64,000 nucleotides of DNA from Acheta domesticus. Taxonomy: Eukaryota; Arthropoda; Insecta; Orthoptera; Gryllidae. The notes beneath the pieces were generated by a model that had not been told where the DNA came from, ran no database searches, and saw only the letters and a program-made list of their open reading frames with translations. This document shows positions 11,339 through 23,959 of the stretch, one piece after another. The stretch spans positions 227,626,636-227,690,635 of the forward strand of contig JAHLJT010000631.1 of the NCBI GenBank assembly GCA_031308135.1, given 5' to 3'. Every line of letters begins with the position of its first letter. The first letter of the stretch is position 1. A program made the position numbers and the translations under genes.

Positions 11339-12680
11339 AATTTTTACTTTCCTGCATTTATACGTATACACGGAGTAACATACGCTGCGGAAAATTGTGC
11401 GATTTGCGAAAGAATGCGGTTCATTTCGAGATTCCAACGGAAATATATTTTTTTTCTTTCTTCAAATCGTCTGTCTGCAAGTCTGTCAGTCTGTCAACAC
11501 TACTAGCGCCTAAACCATAACTACCAAATTTCTTCCAAAATGGATATTCGCCGGTCGATCTGGTTCCACTCGAGGCTCCGCGATTTTGAAAAACTTTCTT
11601 CAAATTTTGGGGGTACTTTACATGAATCCGCCCGGACATTTTCAAAACTTTCTCAAAAAACGGCTCCAAATTTTTTCTTTAAATTTCTTGTAAGAATAAA
11701 ATACATTTATAAAGGTGGCATAGGTCCGATTTTCACGGTTAACTCTGAATTTTCGAAAATTGCAAAAATTTGAATTTCATTCGGCGTCTTCCTCCAACTA
11801 CAAAATTGCAGATACAGATTTTTCCTTCAAATAAAATTTGTTCTTCATAGTGAGTTTTTCTTTAAGGTCCTGCACTTTTTTTGAAAAGTTTAGTGGTTTT
11901 CGTGGAATATTGCGTGCAATATGTGCAATTTTAAAAAATTACAAAAACAAGGTTTTCTCAAAAACGGCTCCAAATTGTTTTTAAAACTTTTGGTAGGTAT
12001 AGTGCAGAATGTATTTTATGAGATGACAAAAACGTCATATTGCTCTATTCTTTTGTTTTTTTAATTGCAAAATTGTAGTTTTTGACTGGCCTCTCACGTC
12101 GTTAATATTTACATAAGCGGCTATTTGTACACATTATTATATAAATGAGTGTATGTACTTTAAATGATCTCTAATAAAGTTTCTGAAAAACTCAATAGTT
12201 TTCTGTGAAAAGTAGCTCAAAATTACGCATTTTCAGAAACGCTCAAACGCCTATTTATCATAAATGGCTCAACATGTTTACTTCAAACTTTTTCTACAGA
12301 TAGTGCTAATTGCACTCTTTAACATGACAAAGTTTCTTTTTAGTTTTTTTTTTCAAAAATTTTACAAATGTAATTTTTTGAAAGATTTCTCACACCGTTA
12401 ATATGCATATTTCCAGTAATTTGTAAACAGAATTGCATTTGTGAGCTAAAGTGCTATAAGTGCCTTCAAATTAAGTTTTTTGAAAACGCGAAAAATTTCT
12501 GAGAAGAAGAGCTTCAATTTTAGAATTTACAATAGCGCATCAAGACTATTTTTTTTAAAAACGTCACCAAATATATCAAAGAAAATTGCCATTGAGGACG
12601 AGGTTTTACTCTTCTTTAATATTCATAATATAATATTTCCGTACTACTCTTTTCTTGTACATAATTTCAATACAACCAGT
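11339..12680 (+). mobile_element. GTCY-core dispersed element, copy 3
   Basis: TTTACTTTCCTGC and a TACG end at 11345, GTCTGTCTGC core near 11470, ACTACTAGCGCCTAAACC block, GGATATTCGCCGGTCGATCTG block, then about 1 kb of AT-rich tail. It aligns in reverse with 46100-47516 almost end to end. Confidence 0.65.
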
Positions 12681-12683
12681 GTA

Positions 12684-12915
12684 ACAGAAAAGGGCGAATT
12701 TTTGGCAGAAAATCTCTTGTTGCTGGGTCGTGGCAAAAAATTGGATATCTCCTGTTGACACTTTAGCGATAAAAAATCTCTAAAACGTGGTGTATCCAGA
12801 TTACATGTTTTGTGGGTCCTTGATACCGAAACATTGCTTGACGCCAAACTTCTGTCTGTGGTTCTGACCGTCCGTCTGTCTGTCCGTTTATGGTAAACGC
12901 TAGCGCCGAAACCAG
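12684..12915 (+). mobile_element. GTCY-core dispersed element, partial copy
   Basis: TTTTTGGCAGAAAA, GGGTCCTTGATACCGAAAC and CCGTCCGTCTGTCTGTCCG, then AACGCTAGCGCCGAAACC. It follows the previous copy directly, in the same orientation. Confidence 0.65.
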
Positions 12916-13599
12916 GGGTGTCCAACTTTGAAGGCCTCAAGGGCCACCACAGAGACCTTTATTATGGTTGCGGACCATGTTTTCATTACTCGGACGATTC
13001 AAACCTGACTTCCCTACAATATTGATCTCCGTACTTTGCACTGATGCTCTGAAACGGGAGGGGGGATGCAACCATGCGTGATATCAAGGTGGTACCATGC
13101 ATTTTTTTTAAAAATTTATTTTACATTTAAAGACAGTACAACGTTCAGCCGCGAGGCTCTTCAGTTGATTGGCCGAGCAACTTTGCATCAGAAAATTGTG
13201 AAGGGGGTAACTGTTTGTTACCTCCCTGATAGTGATTACATGTGTTGTACCTTCAACCAAGGTTATTGCGAGGGAATTACGTTAGAGCAATGACAGGATT
13301 AAAAAGAAAATACGATGGGAGGGACAGGTAATTACTAGAAATGTTCTTACCTTATCTAATAGTCAGAGAGTACCATGCATAACGCAAACATGTTGCGATT
13401 ATTTTGAATTTCTGAATTTGCTGGAAAAAAATGTAAATTTAAACTTAACGTATTTTTACATTAAAGGGGATGTTGACCGCGTCAGAGCGTGTGTGCCAGG
13501 TTAACAACATTCTCACCCGACTTCGATGCCAGGGACTTTCACTTTCGACTAATAACCTTTCGCGGATGATTATGGTATCCGTCATTTGGCCATCAGTTA

Positions 13600-14470
13600 G
13601 GACAATCCTGACCTAATCCGATTAGAGGATTTTCTTCAAAACTGGTATTCCCTAGTCCATGGAATGAACTCGTGGCTTTGGGAGTTTCAAAGGAATATTT
13701 TGATTTTTGAGGGTACTTCACGTGAAGTCTCAAAAACATTTTCAAAATGTTCTCAAAAACGGCACCAAATGTTTTGATCAAACTTTGTCTTCGGATAGCG
13801 TAAAAGACGTTTAAGAGAATGGAGGTAATCACATGTTCGTTGAAATCACAGTTTTTAAAAAACGAAAAAAAAAAATTGGGAGGCGTCTTCCTGCAACTAT
13901 AATATTGATGATGATTCATGATAGAAATTAATTTCCTTAATGAAATCTCGTTCCCTAAAGACGGACTTTTACATAAGTTTACGATCAACTTTTCGAACAT
14001 ATGAGTAGTTTCCGTGAAATTTTGCGCGGAATGTTAACTAGTTTTTTTCTCAAAAAACCGCTATAATTGTTTTTCTATAAATTTTCTCCTCATATGTAAT
14101 AAGGGAGGATAAAAAATATGGTGCAAGTGATATTTTCGTCTATTGTTCCGTTTTTTCGGAAAATGCCGAAAAGTTAACATTTGAAAATTACAAAATTGGA
14201 GATAGCGAGTTTTGCCTTTAAAACAAAGTCAGTGTATAAAATCAGCTCTTCACATTTCTTTGAGAAAACGAGCTCATTTCGCTTAATTACTTTTAGTGTC
14301 TGAAATTTATGATATTTCTAAAAAAAAAGTCTCAAAAACCGCTCCAATTTTTTCTTCAAATGTTCTCCTTATATAAAATAAGGGGGTGAATGTGTTATAG
14401 TCCCATTTCCTGGAATCGTTTCGTTTTCTTAAAACTCCAAAAAGTGAAGCTGCAAAAAAATTCGAAATTG
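13600..14470 (+). mobile_element. GTCY-core dispersed element, 3'-side fragment
   Basis: GAGGGTACTTCACGTGAAG, TCTCAAAAACGGCACCAAAT and CTTCCTGCAACTATAATATTG match the tail of the family; the TACG end and GTCY core are missing. Confidence 0.5.
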
Positions 14471-15394
14471 TTAATATGAATTTCCCGCGCAACTGGCAGC
14501 ATGGCGCAAAAAGTAACCCAGCTGTTTCAAATTGTTCGAATTCCTTTGATTGTTGCCTGTCGTGATGATCGTATACTGCATATAATAGTCGTATGAAAGA
14601 AAATATATTTAAAGAACGTGATGAAAACTTAGAAGCTGACAAATACATTTTTATTTCAAAAAGAATATCTCGTATCAGCGATCGACACAACTGAAAGCTC
14701 ACTTCTATGTAATCAAGGCAAAATATTCTTGATCTTCTGTTTAATGTGTTATAAATACTGCAAGAGTGAAAATTATTCATGTAATTTGTTAAAGTAAGAA
14801 ACGACTTCCGTACAGATTATCGAAATAAATGCAGATATGCATCACAGGCAATTTTTTGTTTGCATTGATTGAATTGGACTTGAACAATAGGTGAAGAGTT
14901 ATTAGGGCAGAAATTGCTGTTTCAATATTACCTATTTCCAATAATGCCATATGTGTTGTTGTAGCACCTCTATTTTCTTATGAGTACGTGGTATAGCTTT
15001 TATAAGTCCTTGGAAGTTCAATACCGTTTTCTTTCTTTATTATATAACACTGTTTACTGCATACGGGGAAAAGTGAAGTGTGTGAGAAAGTTCCCGTGTT
15101 CAACGAAGTATTAAAAAACTTGCAACAACAGTTGTATCATTAACGATGCGCAAATCTTACTAAGAAATCTAGAAAGTCATCCATATTCGTTAAGAACTTT
15201 GAGATATTAGCTCTATCCTTTCTTGCTTTTAGAAAATGAAGTTAAAAACCTTATTAAAAAAAGTTTTTTTTCTCCTCGGGAACAACTTCAAACGAAGCTA
15301 TACCCCTCCCCCCGGCAATCCATCCACTCCTATCATCAATAATTAGGGTCTTTGGGTCACCCACTACCTTACCATTTCCCTTCTTTCTCTACTT

Positions 15395-15650
15395 CGCACG
15401 GGGTGAGGTGGGTCAGGGCATCCACTAATGTCACTGCAGTGCCTCTGACCGGACGGCCTAGGTTCGAGTCTCGACAGGGGTAGGATTTCCGCCACCAGCT
15501 GTGGCGCGTCCGAGTTTCAGAAAGGAGTACGGTCTCTAATAGGTGACAGTGATGCCGAACATGGCGTTTTTCTGCTGTACTGGATGAATTGAAAGTTACG
15601 CCCTCGATGGTGATGACCCGCAATGAGGTGGAGCGCTAGTTTAGCGCTTA
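15395..15650 (+). mobile_element. tRNA-derived SINE, plus strand
   Basis: GAGGTGGGTCAGGGCATCC (box A region) and AGGTTCGAGTCTCG (near-perfect box B) about 50 nt apart, followed by a 150-bp body. No tRNA fold closes around them. Confidence 0.6.
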
Positions 15651-16874
15651 AGTAGTTTGTCTCGAACCTTCCTAATTGGATGAAAGCGTATTTCCTGCCC
15701 TTTTCTCAAATCTAAAACCATTCCTATGAGACTCCAATATACAGGAAACGTTTCTGCTAAGCTTCTCACGTCTTTTGTACTTCGAAATGACATAAATCAG
15801 AAAGAAATATTAATTTTAAAGTGCACCACTATCTCATTACAATATCCAAAATTCATGCCAACTACATGGAGTTGCAAAAAGTCAAGCCTCTTGTTTCCTT
15901 TCTTGCAGTAGAGAAAAAAAAAAGTTTTGATTACCGAACAACATATTTAAAATTTCTTTGACGACAAAATAAGTCAGGCCCACGGGAACAAATTGATTTG
16001 ATTCACGGGAAACCGAGCTATCCTCGCGCCTGAAGAGCGGACAGTCATCTCCCGGCAGGCATTAAGTACGATTTGAAAATATAATTATAGTTAAATTGTT
16101 TTAAACATTGATAAACATTTGTTTTCCCCTCTATGGATCACTGTTGTATACTCTTGCGCTTTACAGTTGATGGATCATACTAAAGTAAGTTTGCAAAGAA
16201 AAATAAATTAAATTTTAAAAGTTCAAAATTAACAAATTTACCAATCTAAAAAAACAAGATGAAGAAAAATAAACAAAATTACATTTAGTTTTGATGTGAT
16301 TAAAACCATAGGTCACATAACACAACTAAACATACGCGAACAAACACAGGTAAATAACCGAAATGCGAACTTTTTCTGAGCGTAGTATGATACGGCAACC
16401 GATGTACCGTAGCTGTGGCTGATCCAACAGCCGAACGAATCCCTTCCTAAAAATATAATACATTCTAAAGATTCACGAATTGTGCTAAATATATAAGGAA
16501 TTCGATGTATAATTTTATTAATGTAATTTTTCTTATGCAAAACTGTGTTAATGCGGATTGAAAATAGTTTTGAAATTTTAAAAAGGGGTGAAAGTTTACC
16601 GTAGAAGCCCATAAGACCCTGTTCCTCATTCTTAACCTCCGACGCGCTGTAGGTCGCATTCAGTCGCTGGAGTAGAATTCTAGCGGCTGACTCTGATCGG
16701 TAGTTTTCCAATGTTTCTCCCATCAACACCAGGAGAATGCCGGAGTACTGCCGTAACAAGCGGGCCACGGACCGAGCGCGATCTTTTTTTTCCCCTTTTT
16801 TGTCCTATCCTCACCCCTTACTTACAAACACACTAGCATGCATTACACTAACACACATGCCGGGAGAAAGGCCA

Positions 16875-17415
16875 AAAACGTAGAGCTTGTCCCGGCAGGG
16901 GCAGTGCCCCGCTGGTGAGATTCCTGGTTGGAGAAAAAATCTCTCTAGCCAACTGTAAGTGGCCGCCGGATCTCGCCATCTAGCGAAGGGACGATCACCG
17001 TCACCTCTCCAAGGAAAAAATTTGCGGGACCAATAACTTTAGTAGTTGACGCACCTGCAAAAACTGACAATTAATCTCTATTTTACCAGGCCGGAACCCT
17101 ACCTTATCGGTACCCCGCTTAGAGAGCCACGGCTTTACCGAGCTAGTTCCTCTGTTATGACCTAGGTACCGCTGGGATGCTTTATCCTTAGCTGAGTGAT
17201 TGTTAATGACAAGATTGAGTAGGAAATTATTAATGGAGCATACTGGTCGAATGCAAATTGGTAGGGAAAAGGGCGTATTCCGAGAAATTCTGCCAGGAAC
17301 CCCCTTTCTTCCCCACAAATTCCACTTAGCCTGGAATCGAACTCAGGCGCTAACAGTGACTTGTGCGCAAACTGACCACAATGCAACGGGCCGCCAGGTC
17401 TTTCAGCGAGTAAGG
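16875..17415 (-). mobile_element. tRNA-derived SINE, minus strand, with long body
   Basis: The minus strand begins near 17412 with CCTGGCGGCCCGTTGCATTG and has box B GAGTTCGATTCCAGG near 17335. The body runs to about 16880. Part of it (CCGGATCTCGCC and the CACCTC block) resembles 43640-43760 in intron 4. Confidence 0.5.
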
Positions 17416-17461
17416 TGAATGTAACGAGGGAATGGTGAAGGAAAGTGACTCATATTTGTAA

Positions 17462-18330
17462 TATTCATTTTGATTTCTTTTCAATTTTCAAAGAATTAGA
17501 GTTTTCAACCAACAAGATACCTACGCCATTCTCTAAAATGACCTTCAGACTATCCAACAACAGAATTTTGTCAAAATAGTTGGTGCCATTATTTTGAAAA
17601 TTTTGAAAACGTCCCAGGGGATTCATATAAAGTTCCCCTAAAATTGAAAATATCGGTTTCAAATTCAAGGGGCCACGAGATGTCAGATCGATCGGAATAT
17701 CAATTTTGGAGAAAATAGGATGAACGGATTATTTGCTAGCGTTGTTCACAGACCGATAAACTTATTGCTTTCCATTGGTTTTTCGGTAACAACGACCCAA
17801 CAGGGGGCTGGCTGCACCATGTGGCTGGCTGCACCATTCTGGCTGCACCATGTATTAAGAGACTTTTTTTCTTAATTTAGCAACTGGAGTTATCCACTCT
17901 TTCGTTACCAGGGACCTACAACAAAATTTAGTCAAAATCGTTGGCGCCATTATTTTGAAAATATTCCAGGGGCTTCATGTAAAGTACCCCCCAAAATTAA
18001 ATTATCGGTTTCAAATTGAAGTCAGTTCAGATCGATCAGTCAGATCGATCGGGGAGTAACGATTTGGGAGAAAATCGACCTGAACGGTTTAGCCGCTAGC
18101 TTGGTTTACAGACGTTTTGCTTTCAATTGGTTTTTCAGTATCAAGGATCTACAAAAAAGAGATTCTGGCTGCACCACGTGTTAGATTTTTTTGTTAATTT
18201 AGCAACTGGAGTTATCCACTTTTTTGTTACCAGGGCCCTGTAATACGAGTTTTCTGTCGGAAATCCGCCGTTTTTTCGTGCAGCATTACATAACGTTCGT
18301 ACGTATAGTATACGGGAAAGTAAAAAGAAA
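17462..18330 (-). mobile_element. GTCY-core dispersed element, two tandem reverse copies
   Basis: On the minus strand the end TTTACTTTCCCGTATAC is at about 18323. Two successive blocks (17462-17890 and 17895-18330) each carry the tail, the GCTAGCG block and the TCAATTGG/TTTTCGGTA block. The GTCY array has shrunk to a trace in both. Confidence 0.6.
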
Positions 18331-18599
18331 CGCCAGGCAAAGATGAAGAAAAACACGTGAAAATTAGTATATAACTTTGAACAACTCAGAAGACGACGAA
18401 TGGTTGCTTTTAATTATTTTAAGGGACGGCCAATGTAAAAATCAGAAACAGTTCATGTCGTTGGTCCATAATTTGAAAAAGTTTTTTTTCGTTTCAAAGA
18501 CGGGGAATTTTGATTCGTTGGAGAGATTATTTGGGTAAATTTCTTAGTAAGCAATGCTGAAACTGCGAACACTGTTCAATAAAATTCATTAGAGTTGTG

Positions 18600-19020
18600 T
18601 CACTCGTAAGACAGTTTTTGTGGGTCCTTTAAACCGAAAAAATCGATTGACGGCGAAACGTTTGTGTCTGTCCATCCGCATGTGCACAACGCTAGCGCCT
18701 AAACCGTTCAGCAGATTTTCTCCAAATCTTAACTTTGTTCAGACGCATAGGGGAATATCAATTTTGAAGACAGTTGTCTGAACGGTTTGAGCTACTTGCA
18801 TTGTGCAAGTCAGAGTGACGGAAGAACAGACGGAGAAACCAAATTTTGCCGCGTACCAATTTTTCGTTATAAAAGACCTACAAAACGTGGATTCTGACTA
18901 CGCAGCGTGTCAGAAGATATAATTTATTGCTGATAGGAACATAACTTATCCAGTTTTCGATACCAGGGCCCAACGATTTTTTTGACGTAAGTACGTAGTA
19001 AGACGAGGAAATAAAAAGTA
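18600..19020. mobile_element. GTCY-core dispersed element, inverted pair
   Basis: 18600-18780 reads forward (GGGTCCTTTAAACCG, AACGCTAGCGCCTAAACCG). From 18780 to 19020 the same blocks run in reverse, ending in a TACG-rich end and TACTTAC-like sequence. The two halves meet tail to tail. Confidence 0.5.
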
Positions 19021-19029
19021 AAATTTGTT

Positions 19030-20680
19030 GGCGCTAGATACCATGGCGAACAAGCTCCAAGAGGTGATGCACCGAAGTTCTTGATCTGAAGTAACTGGAC
19101 TTATTTCGCATTTTACTAACTAGTGGTGCTAAAACAGCACGTACTTTCTCGCCCGTAATTTCACAAAAAATTACGCGAAAAGCTCCACAGAGAATTAAAC
19201 AGCGATACCATTACTCAGCACATTTCAACATTAACGAAACAATTCTTCACTAACCTAAACCTGGCTCCCGAAGTCACACTCTACAACATGGGAAAATCCA
19301 GTAATGGTCCTACTAGAATCAAATCATGCCATTCTAAAGTTCGATTCAAACCTCCGTAATCATCATAAACACGTAACCCTGAACTCATTCCTCTCCTTTC
19401 CCGCATCACACCACTGTACTTAGAATAAAATCAATATAAATGAGGTTCCCAGAGGGGATTCCCTCTCACATACAAAATCGGATTGAGATAAATTGCAAGT
19501 ACCTCGGTGCTTTTGAGTTAATATTATATATCTTATTATAATGTTTGCAATCTATTTCATACCGGTAGAGTGTTTTATCGACTGTTCCAATACAATAAAT
19601 AAAAAAATCATATACTGTACACGATGAAAAATATTTTATCGTTGTAGATGATAAACAACTATTTCACCATACACTTGTAGTTTATCCTGACGTTTGTTCT
19701 TAATGATTACATGTCAGGTTTTCTTTAACTCCTTTCTATTGCACTGAATGTAAAATAAAATTGTGTTGCAAATGTAAAATAAATCCTATTAACGTTCGTG
19801 TCTGAGAATTTTACTTCATTTTTATTCCATCTTACAAAGTTACAATTTTTCTGTCCACAATTCTTCTGAAAAATCGTGTGATTTGAAAACGTGTTTACCC
19901 AGTTATTTCCACACAGTATGTCATTATTTAGCTTAAAATGTGTAAGGAAAGAATATTTCAAATTAAAAAGGTTTATTTCATTTGTAGTTTCATACTATGT
20001 TAGGGAATAGATATGTGTAATCATACATAACTCAAGGACATATCGTGTCTCACATGTTCACGCATGTTATTCGCATAATCTGCGGGAAAATTACTTTTTC
20101 TGAACTTTTTTCAAACAGATAAGATCTTACCGGAAATGTCTTATTTCTCGCATGCTGAATGTGACCTTGGGCATATAGTCAGACTACTGCATAACGGCGT
20201 AAAAATTGAAAATATAGTACGTTCATCGATACAAGGCACATTTAATGGAATTTGCTTTGCAAAATTCTTGTTATTATTTAATTAATTATGTTTCCCAAAT
20301 GTGAACTGTTGACTGGCAGGCCGTTATTATAGAGCGAGAAGAATTACAGCAGAAGTTCTTCTTTTGGAAGATGTTTCATTATTAATGTTTTTATTTACTT
20401 TCGTCTAAAATCTGTAAAAGCATTATGTAACGTTTGGAGTAGAACTATAACCTGCGTACGTTTTCTTGAACTACAGAATCTCTGCCTCATTCTTTTACCA
20501 CACAGGGTTAAATGACCAATTAAAGTTCTAATAAAGTATGTACAATAACATTTGATAACTAAACAAGTGGTGCTTCAACAGCATGTAAGTTTCGTGCAGA
20601 AACGGTTGCGTAAAATTATAATAATTATTAATCTACATTTCTGTCCAAATTAACACATCTCAGCCATCATTTTTAAAACT
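19030..20680. other. no recognised gene
   Basis: AT-rich. Small dispersed repeats only, for example CAATATAAATGAGGT at 19432, also at 36697. Confidence 0.35.
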
Positions 20681-20690
20681 CAATACCAAT

Positions 20691-20950
20691 TATACTGCGA
20701 TTTTTGTAGGAAGAGCTCTCAAGATAACTCAAATCCCATCTTCGCGATGGAATATGTCACGGCATTTCGTATCATTTACAGTCGTTCCGCTAGATTTCGC
20801 ACGATCGCGACCGTATGAAGCAGTGCTTGCGATCATGCGACTTCTACCGGCAAGACCGAGAAAAGACGCGAAATGCCGTGACATATTCCATCGCGAAGAT
20901 GGGATTTGAGTTATCTTGAGAGCTCTTCCTAGAAAAATCGCAGTATATAT
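20691..20950. mobile_element. long-hairpin MITE, copy 1
   Basis: Ends ATACTGCGATTTTT and its inverse, outer stem GGAAGAGCTCTCAAGATAAC, conserved stem CAAATCCCATCTTCGCGATG and ATATGTCACGGCATTTCG, then a mixed centre. The stem pairs nearly perfectly for about 90 bp. No ORF of substance. Confidence 0.85.
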
Positions 20951-21109
20951 CGCATTAGGCGGGAACAAATAATTCATTTAAAGGTGACATCAATACAAAT
21001 TCGACAATGCAAAACGGTGTTGAAAACTGTACAACTACAAACTATGACAAAAAACCGTTAGGCAATTTTTTTCTCGTAATCTCTCTCACTCTCTTCCCGA
21101 TACCATGTG

Positions 21110-21260
21110 AACGATCGCCATGAAAGTTGGCACCCCTGCGTGTTTTTTCACGAAGAATGCAGAAAGGGAAATAGATAGACCATGGACAGAGAGAGGCAGG
21201 GAGAGACAGAGGTATAGAGAGGCGGAGAGAAAGAGAAACAGGGGGAGAGCAATAGCGATA
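21110..21260 (+). repeat. dispersed repeat with GA-rich tract, second copy
   Basis: CATGAAAGTTGGCACCCCTG then GAGACAGAGG-type sequence, parallel to AAAAGTTGGCACTTCTACG at 10041 and the tract at 10385. Confidence 0.5.
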
Positions 21261-22299
21261 TATATAAATAAATAAATGGATGTTGTCTCTGTCTCATATT
21301 TCTCTCTTCTTGGTCAAAGGATACACGTTGTAAGAGCGACTGGTAAACAAGAAACTATTGTTCTTGGTGGCGAGCATGTTTTCATTGTGGAAAGGGAAAC
21401 AGATCCCCGTGTAGTACATAAAGAATGTATGGAGGAGGCGGTGCGAGGTGTGGTTTCGTAGAAAGTTTGTAATATTCACGCTCTCCTACTCTAGTTGCCA
21501 TAGCGGACGCACTGACCAGACGGTACGAGCATCTTCGGTGATGACTGGGAATAGTATTTTCAATTATATGGAAGTGGATGACCTGGAAGTAGTTCCGATT
21601 ATCTTAAAAGTTGTACATGTTAATAATTTAGAGATATAGTATTTTTTTCATGGAAATGTTAAGTTAAATTTAAATAGACATTATATTCGAAACGGAACTT
21701 ATAAGGCAAGAATCGTAGACGGGGATTGTATTCAACACTAATAATTTATTTGCATTTTATGAAACCATCAACTAACTGATAATAGTCCGGGGCATTTTGC
21801 AAACACATTTTTACATTAGAAGAGAATATGGTAGGAGAGACATTAAAACGAACAGCAAATCGACAGCATTAAGAGAGAAGATCCGGAGTACACCTGAGAA
21901 ATCAACGATGCACGCGAAGAACTTTAATTCTTGAACCGTACGAGATAATTGTTATATACGAGATAAATAATATTATATCATTTCATGAGCTCATTTATAA
22001 GGTGTAACTAAAATTGTAAATAAATGTTAAATTATTTATTTGGAGAAAAGGTCGATAATTGGCAACTAGTTGGCATCAATTCAAAATAAGGAGTTTTAAT
22101 TAACAGAACATCCACATATCGCAAATCTGCATAAATTTTGCACATTCACATATAACAAGTAAGAAGATAGGATATTGTATGTCGAAACCCGTTTGTAAAT
22201 GGAAATAGAATCAAGATGACACACATTTCAGTATAGGGCAAATTTATGAGTGTTGTATCTCAGAAACACATACTTTTCTTAAAAGAAGATTTATTATAT

Positions 22300-23930
22300 A
22301 AAAAATCTTGGCCCACTCGGCCGCCATGTACAAATGCCACAACACTCTCTACGGAAACATTCTGCCATCAGGCTGACTCTACGCAGCGCGCTCTTCTCTG
22401 TCGAGATGAAGCACTTGTGGTCTTCTAGGTGGCGGCCTGCTCCCTTGCGGGAGCGCTTCCGCCGGAGTTTGGAGTGTTTTTTGGTTTAAAAAGAGTTCTG
22501 TGGCCGCCCTATGGTTGTCCCATGTCTGGGCGGCGCACGTGGGTTCTTGCTGTCACTTTTAGTCCGTCTCCGCTGAAATTGTTTGAGCAGCTCCAAAGAA
22601 GAAATGGAATGGCACTCGCCTCGCTTCACTTCGCCAAACGGTAGTTCTTAGGGCTCTTTTTTTTTAATTTAATTTATTTATTTATTTATAAAAACAATAA
22701 TACATAATTTAATATTTACAATATTTACATGTGTGGTTTTAAGATAATAACAATAAAGAAAATAAATAAAGGAAGATGAATAATAATTAAACTGAGTCTA
22801 AATAGATAATTTTGAGCGAATGAATTTAGAATTTAAACAAAACAAAACAACACTGATGGAGTAAGTTTAACGAAATTGATTTTGACGAAGCGATTTAATG
22901 GATCCAAAATAAAATCAGTTTTGACAAAAAACAAAATGAACCAAAACAAAACAAGACAAAGCAAGTCAAAGCAAAACAAAATAAAACGAAACAAGATAAA
23001 ACAAATCAAAACAAAACAAAATTTACCCTATTTCCCCTGCCTAAATTTGAACTGATCTAATTTGATTGTCTTGCCTTGTTTTGTTTCGGTTTCTGTTTCG
23101 AATCGGCGCCAGCGCCTCCTGCACCTCTCTCTGCCTTTACTGTCGGACGCCCGGGGGCAGCCCGGTCCGGCCAATCACGGCGCGAGGAGCGCCGGGCACC
23201 GATCCCTCGCTTTTTACGTGTCCTGGTGAACACTTCTTAGTTCCCTGCTCAGTTCATTTCATTAATAATAAAGTAATAAATTCTTATGGCTAACTTAAAA
23301 TTAACTAACCCTAGAATTTTAATCTACAACTTATAACTACGGCTGAATAACTTTTAAACTTAATAACTAATCATTGTTTTACAATTCCACTTAATTCTAA
23401 CTTATAACTAAAATCTTAATTAGTAACTTAGAAAATTAGCTTAATAACTATGGAGATTTTGTCTTGTAATTTCGAATTTTGGCTTGCAGCTATGAAATTT
23501 GTGTCGCTCGCAGCAGACCCTTTGATGAGCTGCGGAGGACGATGGCGTGTCTGGGGTGTGTAGTTTTAAATTTTAGAAGTTGCGGGGGCGTTGTGGTGTG
23601 TGTTTGTGTGTTTATGAGTGTGTGTTTGTGTATTTATGGGGGTTTTAAAAACATGATATCAGAGGGGAGGTGTTTTTGTTTCTGTCGAGATCTGCCGCCG
23701 GCGCCCTTTTATGTCGGCCAGCTCCCGCGTAAGGCTTCCCGCGGCTCCTCCTAATTGGCTGGCTCGATGGTGCGCGAAGTCCAAGGAGTAGTCATTGCTG
23801 TTCTGAGCGCGCTTTTTGGCGCGTTCGGCGAAACTCGGCGCTCCTGCTGCCAACGCTCTGTGCTGTGTGCCGCACGCCGCCGGCGCTCTTTGCCGCGGCA
23901 ATTTCGAATTGCCGGCCATATACTACAATG
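22300..23930. other. GC-rich patches and AAAAC-rich tract, unassigned
   Basis: GC-rich segments at 22400-22640, 23090-23240 and 23480-23930 surround an AAACAAAAC-rich tract (22820-23030) and a GT-rich run near 23595. Short ORFs do not match a family I recognise. Probably old transposon or untranslated sequence. Confidence 0.35.
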
Positions 23931-23959
23931 AGCATAGCAGGTCAAATAAATGATAAACA

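Noticed and set aside
19260..19365. Possible SINE head (AGTTCGATTCAAACC)
   Set aside because: Weak box B and no convincing box A at the right distance.
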